Assembly (NCBI RefSeq): GCF_007993655.1
Contig: NZ_CP029077.1
Coordinates: 112,413-176,412, forward strand
Length of the DNA stretch: 64,000 bases
Source of the DNA: Candidatus Deianiraea vastatrix
Lineage (GTDB): Bacteria > Pseudomonadota > Alphaproteobacteria > Rickettsiales > Deianiraeaceae
Direction of reading: 5' to 3'
Part shown: piece after piece, positions 53,101 through 61,484 of the stretch
Layout of the letters: the number at the start of each line of letters is the position of its first letter
How positions within the stretch are numbered: position 1 is the stretch's first letter
Position numbers and translations under genes: made by a program
The notes under the pieces: generated by a model
The model's database searches: none
The model's input: the letters and a program-made list of their open reading frames with translations, nothing else
What the model was told of the DNA's origin: nothing

Positions 53101-54782
53101 ATCTCTGTAACCAATGTATCAAGATCCGATTCTTGTACATCATTCTTTCCTTTTGCATTATTCAACAACATAATTATTATGTCATTTTTCTGAGGGAGTA
53201 AAGTTTTAAGTATCTCAAGATATGCTAACATATTTTTTGTTTTAGGGTCTAATGTTTGGAAAAGTTTTTTATTAGTTGTCAACGACATGCACGTATCTAT
53301 AATAAATTCATCAAAATTAAGATTTCCATTGATTGGTATATGATGATGTCGCAAAGATTTCTCTATCACATCTTGTTTATTGTTATCTAGCTCGTTCTTT
53401 GATTGATATTCCATTACAAGAGGATGTAATACTTTCTCGAGCAAGGGATTTGGGTATGCTGTTGTTTGTGGAATAATGTCTTGTAATTTCTTGGAACAGT
53501 GCTGCATGTTGTGTAATTTATAATATTGTGATATATCAAATATCATTACCATATTCTTTGTCCTTTGTGTTAACTTATTCCAATTATTAGTTTTTTGTAA
53601 TAAAGAACCAAGATTTACATTGTAAGATATAATTTTTGATAATGCATCTTTGTCTTCTAATATACATTGCATACAATAATCAATATGTTTACTCAATGCT
53701 ATTTTCTCTTTTAATGTTGTTGTTATTGTATTTGAATTGAAAATTATCTCGAATAATTCTCGTAGCGATGGACCTTCACCTTCTAAAAAATCTTGTGGAA
53801 AGAATTTATAGCTGATTGGATATTGCAATAGAGTGTTTTTTATATCATTTGTGCAATTCTCTTGTTCTATTATTTTCAAAATATCCAATTTTCTAATAAA
53901 GGGCATCTTAAGGATTTTTTCAACCTCTTCTGGTGCATCGCTATTAGGATAATATTTTACCATATGTAATATCTTGAGGTTATGAAGATTATTAAGTTTG
54001 CCTATTCCATCTATAGTAATATCGGGATTGTTAGAGATATTTAAGCCTGTAAGATTCTCAAAAAGTGTTAAATACTCCATGTTTTCATCTTGCATTTTGG
54101 TGCCATGAAGATTTATTATAACAATTTGTTGTCGAATACGATCTCTTTGATCCTTTTCCTCTTGATCATTTGTTGTAGATGGATCTAAATCCTCCAAAAT
54201 AGAAGCGCCATTATTAACACATTGAAGACTAAGTTGAGTTAATTGTGGTAATTGATTAATAACGCCATGACCTATATTCTGTGGGCATGCAAGTCCTGTA
54301 AGTTTTTTGCATTGCGCTATTTCCTGGCAATTTTCAGGGTTTGGGTTTCCTACGAGGCTTAGCATGCAAAGGTTCGTTAATTTAGAAATACCATTTATAT
54401 TGCTAATATTGCAACCAGATAAGTCTAAATTTTTGAGATTTTCTAATCTTTCTATGTTTTTTAGATTGGTAAAATTATTTAATGATAAATCTAACTTTTC
54501 AAAAGTTTTAAGCTTTAGCAACATATCATTATCATCATTAAGTAAATTTTGAAGATTGTCATCTGTTAAGCCAAGGCCTGATAAATTACAAACATCATTA
54601 TTTCCATTGTATGCATCGTTGATCAGCGCTTTTGCCATTTCTAATGGGGATTGTATGTTTGGTTCTGGTAAGTTGACAAATTCTTTTACACTTGCATGGC
54701 TAATATTATCATCATTTTGTTGCACACCGTCATTATTAGGAACTTCTTGCTGCTCATTGATATGAATAGAACCTTGTTGCAT
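50115..54782 (-). CDS. Giant leucine-rich-repeat protein ending in Cys-Cys-Cys, candidate effector
   Basis: A 1555-residue cytosolic-type protein with no signal peptide. Residues of about 60-150, and more loosely to 290, are leucine-rich repeats of the SDS22 type (LKTFEKLDLSLNNFTNLKNI, LENLKNLDLSGC). Further on, three near-identical units of 79-82 residues occur (each with YLEILKALLP...NNAKG...LVTEML), plus a partial fourth. The last 350 residues are Gln/Asn-rich, with a 23-residue repeat (MDREKLLRERKDEII) and an RGCCC end. The C-terminal Cys cluster resembles the geranylgeranylation signals of eukaryotic Rab-like proteins. The start at 54782 follows a good promoter; an ATG at 54866 would add a hydrophobic leader. 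Confidence 0.75.
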   Translation of the reverse strand: MQQGSIHINEQQEVPNNDGVQQNDDNISHASVKEFVNLPEPNIQSPLEMAKALINDAYNGNNDVCNLSGLGLTDDNLQNLLNDDNDMLLKLKTFEKLDLSLNNFTNLKNIERLENLKNLDLSGCNISNINGISKLTNLCMLSLVGNPNPENCQEIAQCKKLTGLACPQNIGHGVINQLPQLTQLSLQCVNNGASILEDLDPSTTNDQEEKDQRDRIRQQIVIINLHGTKMQDENMEYLTLFENLTGLNISNNPDITIDGIGKLNNLHNLKILHMVKYYPNSDAPEEVEKILKMPFIRKLDILKIIEQENCTNDIKNTLLQYPISYKFFPQDFLEGEGPSLRELFEIIFNSNTITTTLKEKIALSKHIDYCMQCILEDKDALSKIISYNVNLGSLLQKTNNWNKLTQRTKNMVMIFDISQYYKLHNMQHCSKKLQDIIPQTTAYPNPLLEKVLHPLVMEYQSKNELDNNKQDVIEKSLRHHHIPINGNLNFDEFIIDTCMSLTTNKKLFQTLDPKTKNMLAYLEILKTLLPQKNDIIIMLLNNAKGKNDVQESDLDTLVTEMLEDEGAIEAMIKNNVEPYTNLTRNYSNVFQALEPKTKNMLAYLEILKALFPWQENIIIDFFNNAKNSEDASLDKLVTEMLKDTNAINAMITNVVNPYTTLAINYSNVFNTLDPKTQNMLAYLEILKALLPLQSDTIIGLLKDAQGKNDVQELNLDKLVTERFGENKNEEINFYITIITDVSPVSIALVNFAEKKLKTMRDNQTGYNTETLNTEYIKFFDAAKDQCRKNLNTIFKTITNNNLGLKLTKKEAQIIAIELLNPKYGYYSNDEESFYHNFLIPIVLCSKYNKKAMKNALLCFANLPNKFTTSKFASIDKDMIFAGCKAALGNCQVPRIYQLNQLYCLYLVKDAKTREAMIQYLALIEYFSKSNDPFFKNIIAKVDYIPQYVNAIFNKEHNKKYGIFELKNNMSSRTDNVLLLAMASEIDGTQYNKLKNYRFNRKKINDIINNYKEESGLLTENELVACEQIKKQREKCKEPLMDAQLILYEICDDTLVNKELSSILSEYDALLSLSNFNEFCDNKFFDFNSDKFKHKLSEYLDIFKNPEKYRSSKKIRGILDSYDKINTKFYDFIKKSFTKYINTTIDKAIKNAENENKKLLEQFQTNFNNFQFEIKDFIIGCKDYPDVLNKINEQKNLGEGYSLFKNFLNLQANNQQVLPKNSIQQNEQDDRKNEQDEQQSVKSYTMSIFKGQQQEPNLQDSQEFNNSQYVSSQISHNSYNNSAVKAVEAYDAGLDGTRRKSKTLIQHYYDRDSNKHEVDTNGDNLYIEHSNGNGQVQMEIIQQTVITNKGAGAVKINDEYKIYNNTQNNQSQFRSAWLDEQESIGEGAGAMEIKDKKIDGTSNKDGITLLDFDKDEKIKLQEVAQMDREKLLRERKDEIIKKVRQIAQMDREKRLRERKDEIIRKKIPKEARISDGLNKALNQYTILLKKPSNDINPCQNRNSEGAAMNATDRYNTSQQNLVELQVSRSFVEILQNSRRSSINVEIASYNDRGCCC
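50391..50530 (-). repeat. 69-bp direct repeat inside the LRR protein gene
   Basis: Two copies offset by 69 bases encode MDREKLLRERKDEII and MDREKRLRERKDEII, a charged 23-residue helix repeat near the C-terminus of the LRR protein. Confidence 0.75.
52700..53290 (-). repeat. 237-246 bp degenerate tandem repeats inside the LRR protein gene
   Basis: The segment coding for MLAYLEILK recurs near 53210, 52965 and 52727, giving repeat units of 246 and 237 bases (82 and 79 codons). Similarity covers most of each unit. The boundaries are approximate. Confidence 0.75.
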
Positions 54783-54807
54783 AAACTTAAATGAAAAATA
54801 ACAAGCC

Positions 54808-54835
54808 AATATATTATAAAAAAAATAACTGTCAA
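54808..54835 (-). promoter_or_regulatory. Candidate promoter of the LRR protein gene
   Basis: On the minus strand TTGACA (54835-54830), a 16-base spacer and TATATT (54813-54808) predict transcription from about 54801, 19 bases before the ATG at 54782. This supports the shorter start. Confidence 0.6.
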
Positions 54836-55042
54836 GAAAAAGATTGCATTCTACAGTATTTTTCATTAGTAAATATCTGTGATATTTTAAAAAATATTGA
54901 AAAATAATGAGATATTATTGGTTTGTGTAAAATGATAATTGTTTTATTTATTGTAATTTATGCAACTATTGGTAGTTATTGCAATATTTTGGTAAAAATT
55001 ACAATATTTAGGTTGTTTTTTATTTCCCTTGTGCAGCAAAAT

Positions 55043-56431
55043 ATGAAAAATGAAATATTTATGGCATTTAGAACTGCAATTGTTTTATTTTCTGATGATT
55101 TTCGAGTAAAAGACAATCCAGCCTTGCATTATGCGGTTAAAAATTATGAAAATATAATACCGTTATATATTTACAATGAGACATATCTTGGAAGAGTTAT
55201 TGGCGCTGGGGCAAAAGCGTTTTTACATAATGTTTTACTTAGTTTTAACTCTTTATTGCACGCAGAATATTGCATTAGTTTAATTATCAAAAACGGCAAT
55301 TATGTAGATGAAATAAAAAAAATACTAAGTATAGAAAAGATTGATGCTATTTATTTTAATAAATCTTATACATTATCGCAGATTCAAATTGAAAATGACA
55401 TTAAAGAATGCTTTAAAGATCTTGATATTCAGTTTTTTAAGGCAAAATTACTTTTTGAACCATCTGAAATAAAACCATTATCCGGTGGGGCTTTTTATAG
55501 AGTTTTTACTCCTTTTTCCAAGGAATGCCTAAAGAATATAGAGTTAATTGAGCAGTCATTTCCAAAGCCGGAGCAAATTAAATCAATCCATAATATTTCA
55601 AGCATGACGGTTGAAAATCTTAATTTACTTCCGGCAAAAGAAGGAAAATGGGCGCAAAATCTACTTCAACATTGGACATTTGACTATGATGAAATTGAGT
55701 GTAATTTTATAAAATTTATTGACAATAAACTTGAAAATTATGAGGAAAACAGGAATATTCCTAGTAAAAATGGTAATTCTGGTATTTCACCTTATTTAAG
55801 ATTTGGAATATTGAGCCCAAAAATGTGTTTTAATGCTGTAAGATCTAAAAATATAGATATAAATCATCAATTTATTCTTGAGCTTCTTTGGCGGGAATTT
55901 GCATATCATGTTATGTTTTATAATCAAAATATTGCAACACAGGAACTGAAAAATGAATATAAAAACTTTCAGTGGGATGATTCTAAATTTTTCTTACAAA
56001 AATGGCAAAAAAGCCAGACTGGATTTGACATAATTGACGCAGGCATGAATGAACTTTGGCACACTGGAGTTATGCATAACAGAGTTCGCATGATAGTTGC
56101 ATCTTTTTTAATTAAAGACTTGCTTATAAATTGGAAAATTGGCGAGCAGTGGTTTTGGAATACCTTGGTTGATGCAGACCCAGCGATAAATCCATTTTCT
56201 TGGCAATGGATTTTTGGAAGTGGCTTTGACGCTGCACCGTATTTTAGAATTTTCAATCCAGAATCACAAAAGAAAAAATTTGATCCAGATGGTTCATATT
56301 GCAAAAAATGGCTGCCTAAAAATTGGAAGTCTGAAAAAATTGTAAGCCATGATATTCAAAGGAAAATTACGCTTGAGCGATATAAAAATTTACGATGTAG
56401 ACTTGTGCAATGTATTGATAATAAGTCTTAG
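55043..56431 (+). CDS. phr: Deoxyribodipyrimidine photolyase
   Basis: This flavoenzyme uses light to split cyclobutane pyrimidine dimers. The 462 residues have the N-terminal photolyase Rossmann domain (FRTAIVLFSDDFRVKDNPAL) and the FAD domain with SPYLRFGILSPK, LLWREFAYHVMF, FDIIDAGMNELWHTGVMHNRVRM, and DADPAINPFSWQWIFGSGFDAAPYFRIFNP, including the Trp residues of the electron path. The ATG at 55043 (or 55061) begins near the first strand; the frame is open to 54923, but that extension is hydrophobic and unlike the family. The enzyme is of use only if cells see light, that is outside a host or in a transparent one. Confidence 0.93.
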   Translation: MKNEIFMAFRTAIVLFSDDFRVKDNPALHYAVKNYENIIPLYIYNETYLGRVIGAGAKAFLHNVLLSFNSLLHAEYCISLIIKNGNYVDEIKKILSIEKIDAIYFNKSYTLSQIQIENDIKECFKDLDIQFFKAKLLFEPSEIKPLSGGAFYRVFTPFSKECLKNIELIEQSFPKPEQIKSIHNISSMTVENLNLLPAKEGKWAQNLLQHWTFDYDEIECNFIKFIDNKLENYEENRNIPSKNGNSGISPYLRFGILSPKMCFNAVRSKNIDINHQFILELLWREFAYHVMFYNQNIATQELKNEYKNFQWDDSKFFLQKWQKSQTGFDIIDAGMNELWHTGVMHNRVRMIVASFLIKDLLINWKIGEQWFWNTLVDADPAINPFSWQWIFGSGFDAAPYFRIFNPESQKKKFDPDGSYCKKWLPKNWKSEKIVSHDIQRKITLERYKNLRCRLVQCIDNKS

Positions 56432-56490
56432 TTTGGGCTAAGGTGCTAATTTATTTTCGTAATAATATATTTAATTAACCCATTTTTTTC

Positions 56491-56520
56491 TTGACATTAA
56501 GAAAATACATTAATTTATAA
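56491..56520 (+). promoter_or_regulatory. Candidate promoter for the restriction-modification genes
   Basis: TTGACA (56491-56496) is followed after 18 bases by TTATAA (56515-56520), about 120 bases upstream of the methyltransferase ATG. The long leader contains a 15-codon frame (56546-56593) of unknown meaning. No controller gene is present. Confidence 0.4.
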
Positions 56521-56643
56521 ATAAGCAGGATTACTAATTATAGTTATGTCTTTTGTAAGTTTGCTTGAATTGTTGACAAAATTCTCTGATTAGAAAAAGT
56601 GTATTGAATTTTTTACACAAATTCGTTTTAAAAGGTTAGGATT

Positions 56644-57606
56644 ATGAAAAACAGTAATATCATTTCATTATTCTCAGGTGCTGGTGGGCTTGATTTAGGC
56701 TTTAAAAAAGCAGGATTTCAAACAATTTATGCCAATGAATACGATAAAACTATATGGTCAACTTTTGAGCATAATTTTCAAGATGTAACGCTTGATAAAA
56801 GAGATATAAGGCATATTCAAGCCAGTGAAATTCCTGATTGCATTGGTATAATTGGTGGGCCGCCTTGCCAAAGCTGGAGCGAGGCTGGATCACTGCGCGG
56901 AATAAATGACTCAAGAGGTAAGCTATTCTTTGATTACATAAGGATTATAAAGGCTAAAAGACCGAAATTTTTTGTTGCCGAAAATGTTTCAGGAATATTG
57001 CACGAAAGAAACAAAGAAGCATTTAATGAAATATTGAATGGATTTAAAGACCTTGGTTATAATGTAAAATATAAACTTTTAAATGCAAAAAATTTCAATG
57101 TTCCCCAGGATAGAGAAAGGGTGTTTATAGTTGGTTTTTTAAATAATGTAGATTTTGAATTTCCAAAGCCAAATGAAAAACATATAACTTTAAAAGATGC
57201 GATATTTGACTTGAAAGATGCCGCAAAGCCATGTAATCCAAAAGAACTAGATCGCTTTAATCACGAGTATTATACGGCTGGGTTTTCAACTATTTTTATG
57301 TCAAGAAATAGAGTGAGAAGCTGGGATGAGCAATCTTTTACAATTCAAGCAGGTGGGCGGCACGCACCACTTCATCCGCAAGCACCTAAAATGGAATTTG
57401 TGGAGCAAAATAAAAGAATTTTCAAACAAGGAAGCGAGTATTTGTATCGCAGACTTTCGGTTCGTGAGTGTGCAAGGGTGCAGACATTTCCTGACGACTT
57501 TAAGTTTATTTACAAAAATATTTTAGATGGCTATAAAATGGTAGGAAATGCTGTTCCTGTAAATTTAGCGTATGAAATAGCAACACAAATTTTGAAATAT
57601 TTATGA
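56644..57606 (+). CDS. DNA (cytosine-5) methyltransferase, type II RM (GGCC-type likely)
   Basis: A 320-residue C5-cytosine methyltransferase. Motif I is [13 protein letters not shown], motif IV with the catalytic Cys75 is [12 protein letters not shown], motif VI is AENVSG, motif VIII is DRERVFIVG, and motifs IX-X are [18 protein letters not shown] and [13 protein letters not shown]. The region between VIII and IX is the target recognition domain, with [16 protein letters not shown] resembling HaeIII/NgoPII-type enzymes. The stop overlaps the restriction gene ATG (ATGA). It methylates the cognate site and protects the chromosome; the exact sequence is inferred from the neighbouring nuclease. 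Confidence 0.93.
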   Translation: MKNSNIISLFSGAGGLDLGFKKAGFQTIYANEYDKTIWSTFEHNFQDVTLDKRDIRHIQASEIPDCIGIIGGPPCQSWSEAGSLRGINDSRGKLFFDYIRIIKAKRPKFFVAENVSGILHERNKEAFNEILNGFKDLGYNVKYKLLNAKNFNVPQDRERVFIVGFLNNVDFEFPKPNEKHITLKDAIFDLKDAAKPCNPKELDRFNHEYYTAGFSTIFMSRNRVRSWDEQSFTIQAGGRHAPLHPQAPKMEFVEQNKRIFKQGSEYLYRRLSVRECARVQTFPDDFKFIYKNILDGYKMVGNAVPVNLAYEIATQILKYL

Positions 57607-58442
57607 AAACAGATATATTACAAGGAATTAAAAACCTTATTGATAATGAATTAAACGGCATTGAGAAATACGAAAATTCAAGTTATAAAATAGGAATTAA
57701 CAATATGGGTTCAAAATTTGAAAATTTCATGAAAGACGCATTTTGCAATAGTTTTCAATCTAATGAAATTGCTAAAATGTCAATGTATAATGAGTATTTT
57801 TCTTATTTAGGCAATCAAAACAACCCGCCAGATTTGATTGTTAGAGGTGGAGATGCTTTTGAAATTAAAAAAATTGAAAGCAAAGATGGCGATATTGCGC
57901 TAAATAGCTCATTTCCAAAGGATAAACTTTATAGAAATAGCAATATGATAACCGTGGCTTGTAAAAGTTGCGAAGCAAATTGGAATGAAAAAGATATCTG
58001 CTATATAATTGGTTCAATTAAAGATAAAAAAATACAAAGCATTTGGTTTGTTTATGGCGATTGCTACTCGGCAAATCCTGAAATTTACACAATTCTTAAA
58101 CACAAAATTACAAATAGCATTGAAGAGCTAGGTATTGAATTGAGCGCAACGAATGAAATTGCCAGAATTAACAATGTAGATCCGCTTGGAATAACATACT
58201 TGAGGGTTCGTGGTATTTGGGGAATAAAACACCCAAGCAAAGTATTTGAATATATTGCAACAAAAAGTTCAAAACCCCATATAAAGGCGATAATGTTAAA
58301 AGAAAAATTTGAATTATTTGATGAAAATTCCAGAAACGAATTATCAAAAAAATGCAGTATAAAAGAGGTAAAAATTCAAGATCCAAATAATCCAGCAAAT
58401 TTACTTTATGCTGTTTTGATTGAATATGAGTTTAAAGTATAA
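57603..58442 (+). CDS. NgoPII-type type II restriction endonuclease
   Basis: A 279-residue protein resembling the NgoPII family, which cuts GGCC. The PD-(D/E)XK site is visible as Pro76-Asp77, then Glu87-Ile-Lys89 in the DAFEIKKIE segment; the following [17 protein letters not shown] and ITVACKSCE also fit the family. It overlaps the methyltransferase by 4 bases. No disruption is seen, so the RM system looks intact. GGCC sites do occur in the window (for example within the GCGGCCGC at 401-408), so the site is not absent from the genome. Confidence 0.88.
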   Translation: MKTDILQGIKNLIDNELNGIEKYENSSYKIGINNMGSKFENFMKDAFCNSFQSNEIAKMSMYNEYFSYLGNQNNPPDLIVRGGDAFEIKKIESKDGDIALNSSFPKDKLYRNSNMITVACKSCEANWNEKDICYIIGSIKDKKIQSIWFVYGDCYSANPEIYTILKHKITNSIEELGIELSATNEIARINNVDPLGITYLRVRGIWGIKHPSKVFEYIATKSSKPHIKAIMLKEKFELFDENSRNELSKKCSIKEVKIQDPNNPANLLYAVLIEYEFKV

Positions 58443-58491
58443 ATGGGTTAATTAAATACATTATTACCCTTGATTAATATTGTAAGTTGTT

Positions 58492-59490
58492 TTATGATGA
58501 AAATGAAATTTCGTTATCTGATATAGCAATATTAAGGTCTGATAGGAAAATTTTTCGTACTATTTTGTGATCTTGCGTAATATTTGCGATAATGTTAATT
58601 AAATCTGAAATTTGCTCAAAGCGTGGCTTGTTTGCAAGGCGAAATTCCTTGTATATCTGGAAAATAAGGTATATTTTTCGCTGTATGTGAAGGCTGTTGA
58701 AAAAGCGAGTTTCTATGGTGATTTTATCGCTGGTTTTGATAATATTTTCTGATGATAAAATGTCGTTTATGTCAGAAAAAATCATGGAATTTACGCCTTG
58801 AATGCTGAAAATCGTATTGCCAATGCGGCTTGCGTTTATATCGTCCATGCCAATTGAGTCTAAAATCATTCTAATCTTATTTCGCGTGAATTTATCGTCT
58901 TTATTGCTTTCATCTTCCATCCAATAGACATTATTTTCCTGCATAAATTTGATTATTTGATGCTTTCTAATTTCAAGCAGGGGTCTTATATGAAAAATGC
59001 CGTCTTTATCGTGTTTTTCAAGCATACAACCAAGCCCAATAGTTCCGCTTCCACGAAAAACATTCATGAAAAATGTCTCGATTTGGTCGTCTAAATGATG
59101 GGCTAAAAACAGCTTATAAATACTGTTATTTTCGCAAAAATCATGCAGTAAATCATACCGCGCTTTTCTTGCTTGCTCTTCAATTCCGGTTTCAATATGG
59201 GCATGTTTCCACGTTAAAACAGTCACATTTTCAAAGCCATATTTACGCAGCACCCCTTCAGTTTCTAACGCCTGCCTTGTTGAATTTGCGCGCAATTTAT
59301 GGTCGATAATCACAATGTGGCACTCATTTATTGCAAGCCGATTTACTTCAAAATACGAAAATATCGCAAGGGCCAAAAAAAGACTATCCACACCGCCCGA
59401 GACAGCTATGCAAATTTTTTCATTTTTCTCAATATGCAAGCGTAGTTTTTGACTCACTTGGTCTAAAATCTTATGACTATCAAAAAACAT
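58492..59490 (-). CDS. tilS: tRNA(Ile)-lysidine synthetase
   Basis: TilS changes the wobble C of tRNA-Ile(CAU) to lysidine so that it reads AUA. The N-terminal ATP-pyrophosphatase loop is CIAVSGGVDSLFLALA, with IVIDHKLRANS and LFLAHHLDDQIETFFM as the next conserved blocks. The 332 residues suit the shorter alphaproteobacterial form. The start at 59490 is preferred; an ATG at 59565 adds a hydrophobic, cysteine-containing leader and would nearly reach the ABC transporter stop. Confidence 0.93.
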   Translation of the reverse strand: MFFDSHKILDQVSQKLRLHIEKNEKICIAVSGGVDSLFLALAIFSYFEVNRLAINECHIVIIDHKLRANSTRQALETEGVLRKYGFENVTVLTWKHAHIETGIEEQARKARYDLLHDFCENNSIYKLFLAHHLDDQIETFFMNVFRGSGTIGLGCMLEKHDKDGIFHIRPLLEIRKHQIIKFMQENNVYWMEDESNKDDKFTRNKIRMILDSIGMDDINASRIGNTIFSIQGVNSMIFSDINDILSSENIIKTSDKITIETRFFNSLHIQRKIYLIFQIYKEFRLANKPRFEQISDLINIIANITQDHKIVRKIFLSDLNIAISDNEISFSS

Positions 59491-59574
59491 TATTTTAATC
59501 ACATTGCATACAAACTTAAAGTTGCATTTTATTAAGTCAAGTTTTTTATTGAAAATGTTATCCAATATAATCGA

Positions 59575-61329
59575 TTATACAAAATCCTCCACATGTATTT
59601 CAACCATCTCGCGATAAATGCCGTTTTCCTTTTCAAGAAGCTCATCTGGGCAGCCGTCTTCGACGATTTTACCGTATTCAAGAACGATAATTCTATCTAA
59701 TGTTGAGACTGTTGAAAGCCTGTGCGCTATTACTATAGTGGTTTTATTTTTTGTAATTTCATCGATTAAATCACGGATTTTTTGCTCAGTGTGAACATCC
59801 AAGGCGGAAGTTGCTTCGTCAAGGATTAATATAGGGGAATTTTTTAAAATCGCACGCGCTATAGCAATTCTCTGAATTTGACCGCCTGATAATTCCGAGC
59901 CCATTTCCCCTGCAAGAGTGTAATATCCATCGGACATTTCCATAATTTCATCATGCAAGCCTGTCATTTTTGAGACCTCAACAATTTGCTCAAAATTTGC
60001 ACTTGGATTTGCATATTTCATGTTGTCAAAAATGCTTCTGTTAAAAAGAGTTGGGCTTTGCGGGATGTATGAAATATATTTCATTATCTCACTTTGCGAA
60101 AACTCTTTAATATCCTGTCCATCAACCAAAATTTGCCCAATATCGACGACATTATTTCTTGTAATAAGGCTTGTAATTGTACTTTTTCCAGAGCCAGATT
60201 TGCCGATAATTCCCACTTTTTGCCCAGCAGGTATTGTTAAATTTAGATTTTCAAATACATTTGACCCTTCTTCATAGCCAAAGGTAATGTTTTCGAATTT
60301 AATTTCACCTTTTGTAACATGGTGAATTTTATCAAAACTCTGCCTTGCTTCGTATTCCATATCTTTTATAAAGTTGTAATTTTTCTTTACAACGCCAAAG
60401 CTTTGAATTACCTCGCCAAGGATAATAGTTGTTTCAAAAAGCATTGCGGAAAGATTAAAAACCATGTGAAATATCATTGCTATATCGCCAACTGTAATTT
60501 TACCTTTATTAAAAAGGGTTAGTTCAAGCGATATTAAACTTGGACCGTTTATGACAAATGCAACAATTGACAAGACTAAAAGCATTTTTTGATATGTGTA
60601 CAACATGTTTTTTTGGGTGCTTTTTTGCCTTTTTGCATATGTTTTGAAAATCTTTCTTTCAATTGATAGCCCGTTAAAAGTTCTAACTACAAAATTATTT
60701 GACATTGAGTCTTGAATAACACCATGAAATCTGCTCATAGCTTTTGCGTAAACGCCCGATAGAACAATGTTTTTTCTAAGGAAGTATATGCAAACCCAAA
60801 TATGCAAAATAACCCACGCTAAAATGCAAATCGATATACGAAAATCTATGTAAAATACTACAGTTATTGCAATTAATATGTTTAAAGTGCACGGCAGGAT
60901 GAAGTATAAAAATTGATCTATTAAAAATGGAACTTCCGTTGCGGTGTGAAGAGATCTTCCAAATAGGTCTCCAGATTGATATTTTGCAAAAAAGCTGTTT
61001 TTTTGTGATAAAAAGCTTAAAGAAAATACTTCTTTTATATAAGCCTCGCACGAGCATCTAAAATAAGATATTGAAAAACCTGCAAGACGCCATAGTGCAT
61101 CGTTTCCAACCCAAGTTACAAAAAGTAAAATAATTGGCATTTTAAGCGTTACGATTATATTGTCTCCAGTGTGGAAATTTTGAAGCCCGTCTATAAAAAG
61201 CTTTGTTATATATGGAAATGCTGTGTGTTCAACAGCAATAGCACAGCATCCAATGCACGAGAATATAAAGGATTTTCTAAATGTTTTTACAAGTTTTAGC
61301 ACAAATTTCGTCACCGAATTTGGCAACAT
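59575..61329 (-). CDS. ABC transporter, fused permease and ATPase (MsbA-like exporter)
   Basis: A half-transporter with six membrane helices in the first 320 residues and a C-terminal ATPase: Walker A GIIGKSGSGKSTI, Q-loop YIPQSPTLFNRS, signature ELSGGQIQRIAIARA, Walker B ILILDEATSALD and switch His in IVIAHRL. It probably works as a homodimer exporting lipid A precursors, lipids or peptides. The ATG at 61329 fits the family; one at 61365 adds 12 residues. It is followed in the same direction by tilS after 84 bases. Confidence 0.88.
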   Translation of the reverse strand: MLPNSVTKFVLKLVKTFRKSFIFSCIGCCAIAVEHTAFPYITKLFIDGLQNFHTGDNIIVTLKMPIILLFVTWVGNDALWRLAGFSISYFRCSCEAYIKEVFSLSFLSQKNSFFAKYQSGDLFGRSLHTATEVPFLIDQFLYFILPCTLNILIAITVVFYIDFRISICILAWVILHIWVCIYFLRKNIVLSGVYAKAMSRFHGVIQDSMSNNFVVRTFNGLSIERKIFKTYAKRQKSTQKNMLYTYQKMLLVLSIVAFVINGPSLISLELTLFNKGKITVGDIAMIFHMVFNLSAMLFETTIILGEVIQSFGVVKKNYNFIKDMEYEARQSFDKIHHVTKGEIKFENITFGYEEGSNVFENLNLTIPAGQKVGIIGKSGSGKSTITSLITRNNVVDIGQILVDGQDIKEFSQSEIMKYISYIPQSPTLFNRSIFDNMKYANPSANFEQIVEVSKMTGLHDEIMEMSDGYYTLAGEMGSELSGGQIQRIAIARAILKNSPILILDEATSALDVHTEQKIRDLIDEITKNKTTIVIAHRLSTVSTLDRIIVLEYGKIVEDGCPDELLEKENGIYREMVEIHVEDFV

Positions 61330-61426
61330 TATATCATAATCATTACTCACAAGGAAAATTAACAACTTTATTTATATATAGAAGCGAAAAAATAATTTTC
61401 AATAACAATATTTTTTAAAAAAACAC

Positions 61427-61454
61427 TTGACAATTGTTTTTTATTAAATAGGAT
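61427..61454 (+). promoter_or_regulatory. Candidate promoter of the 736-residue repeat protein gene
   Basis: TTGACA (61427-61432), a 16-base spacer and TAGGAT (61449-61454) predict transcription from about 61461. The ATG at 61458 would lie at or before the transcript start, so the ATG at 61485 is the likely start. Confidence 0.5.
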
Positions 61455-61484
61455 GGGGTGTTATTTTTTTTTTATTTTTTATAT

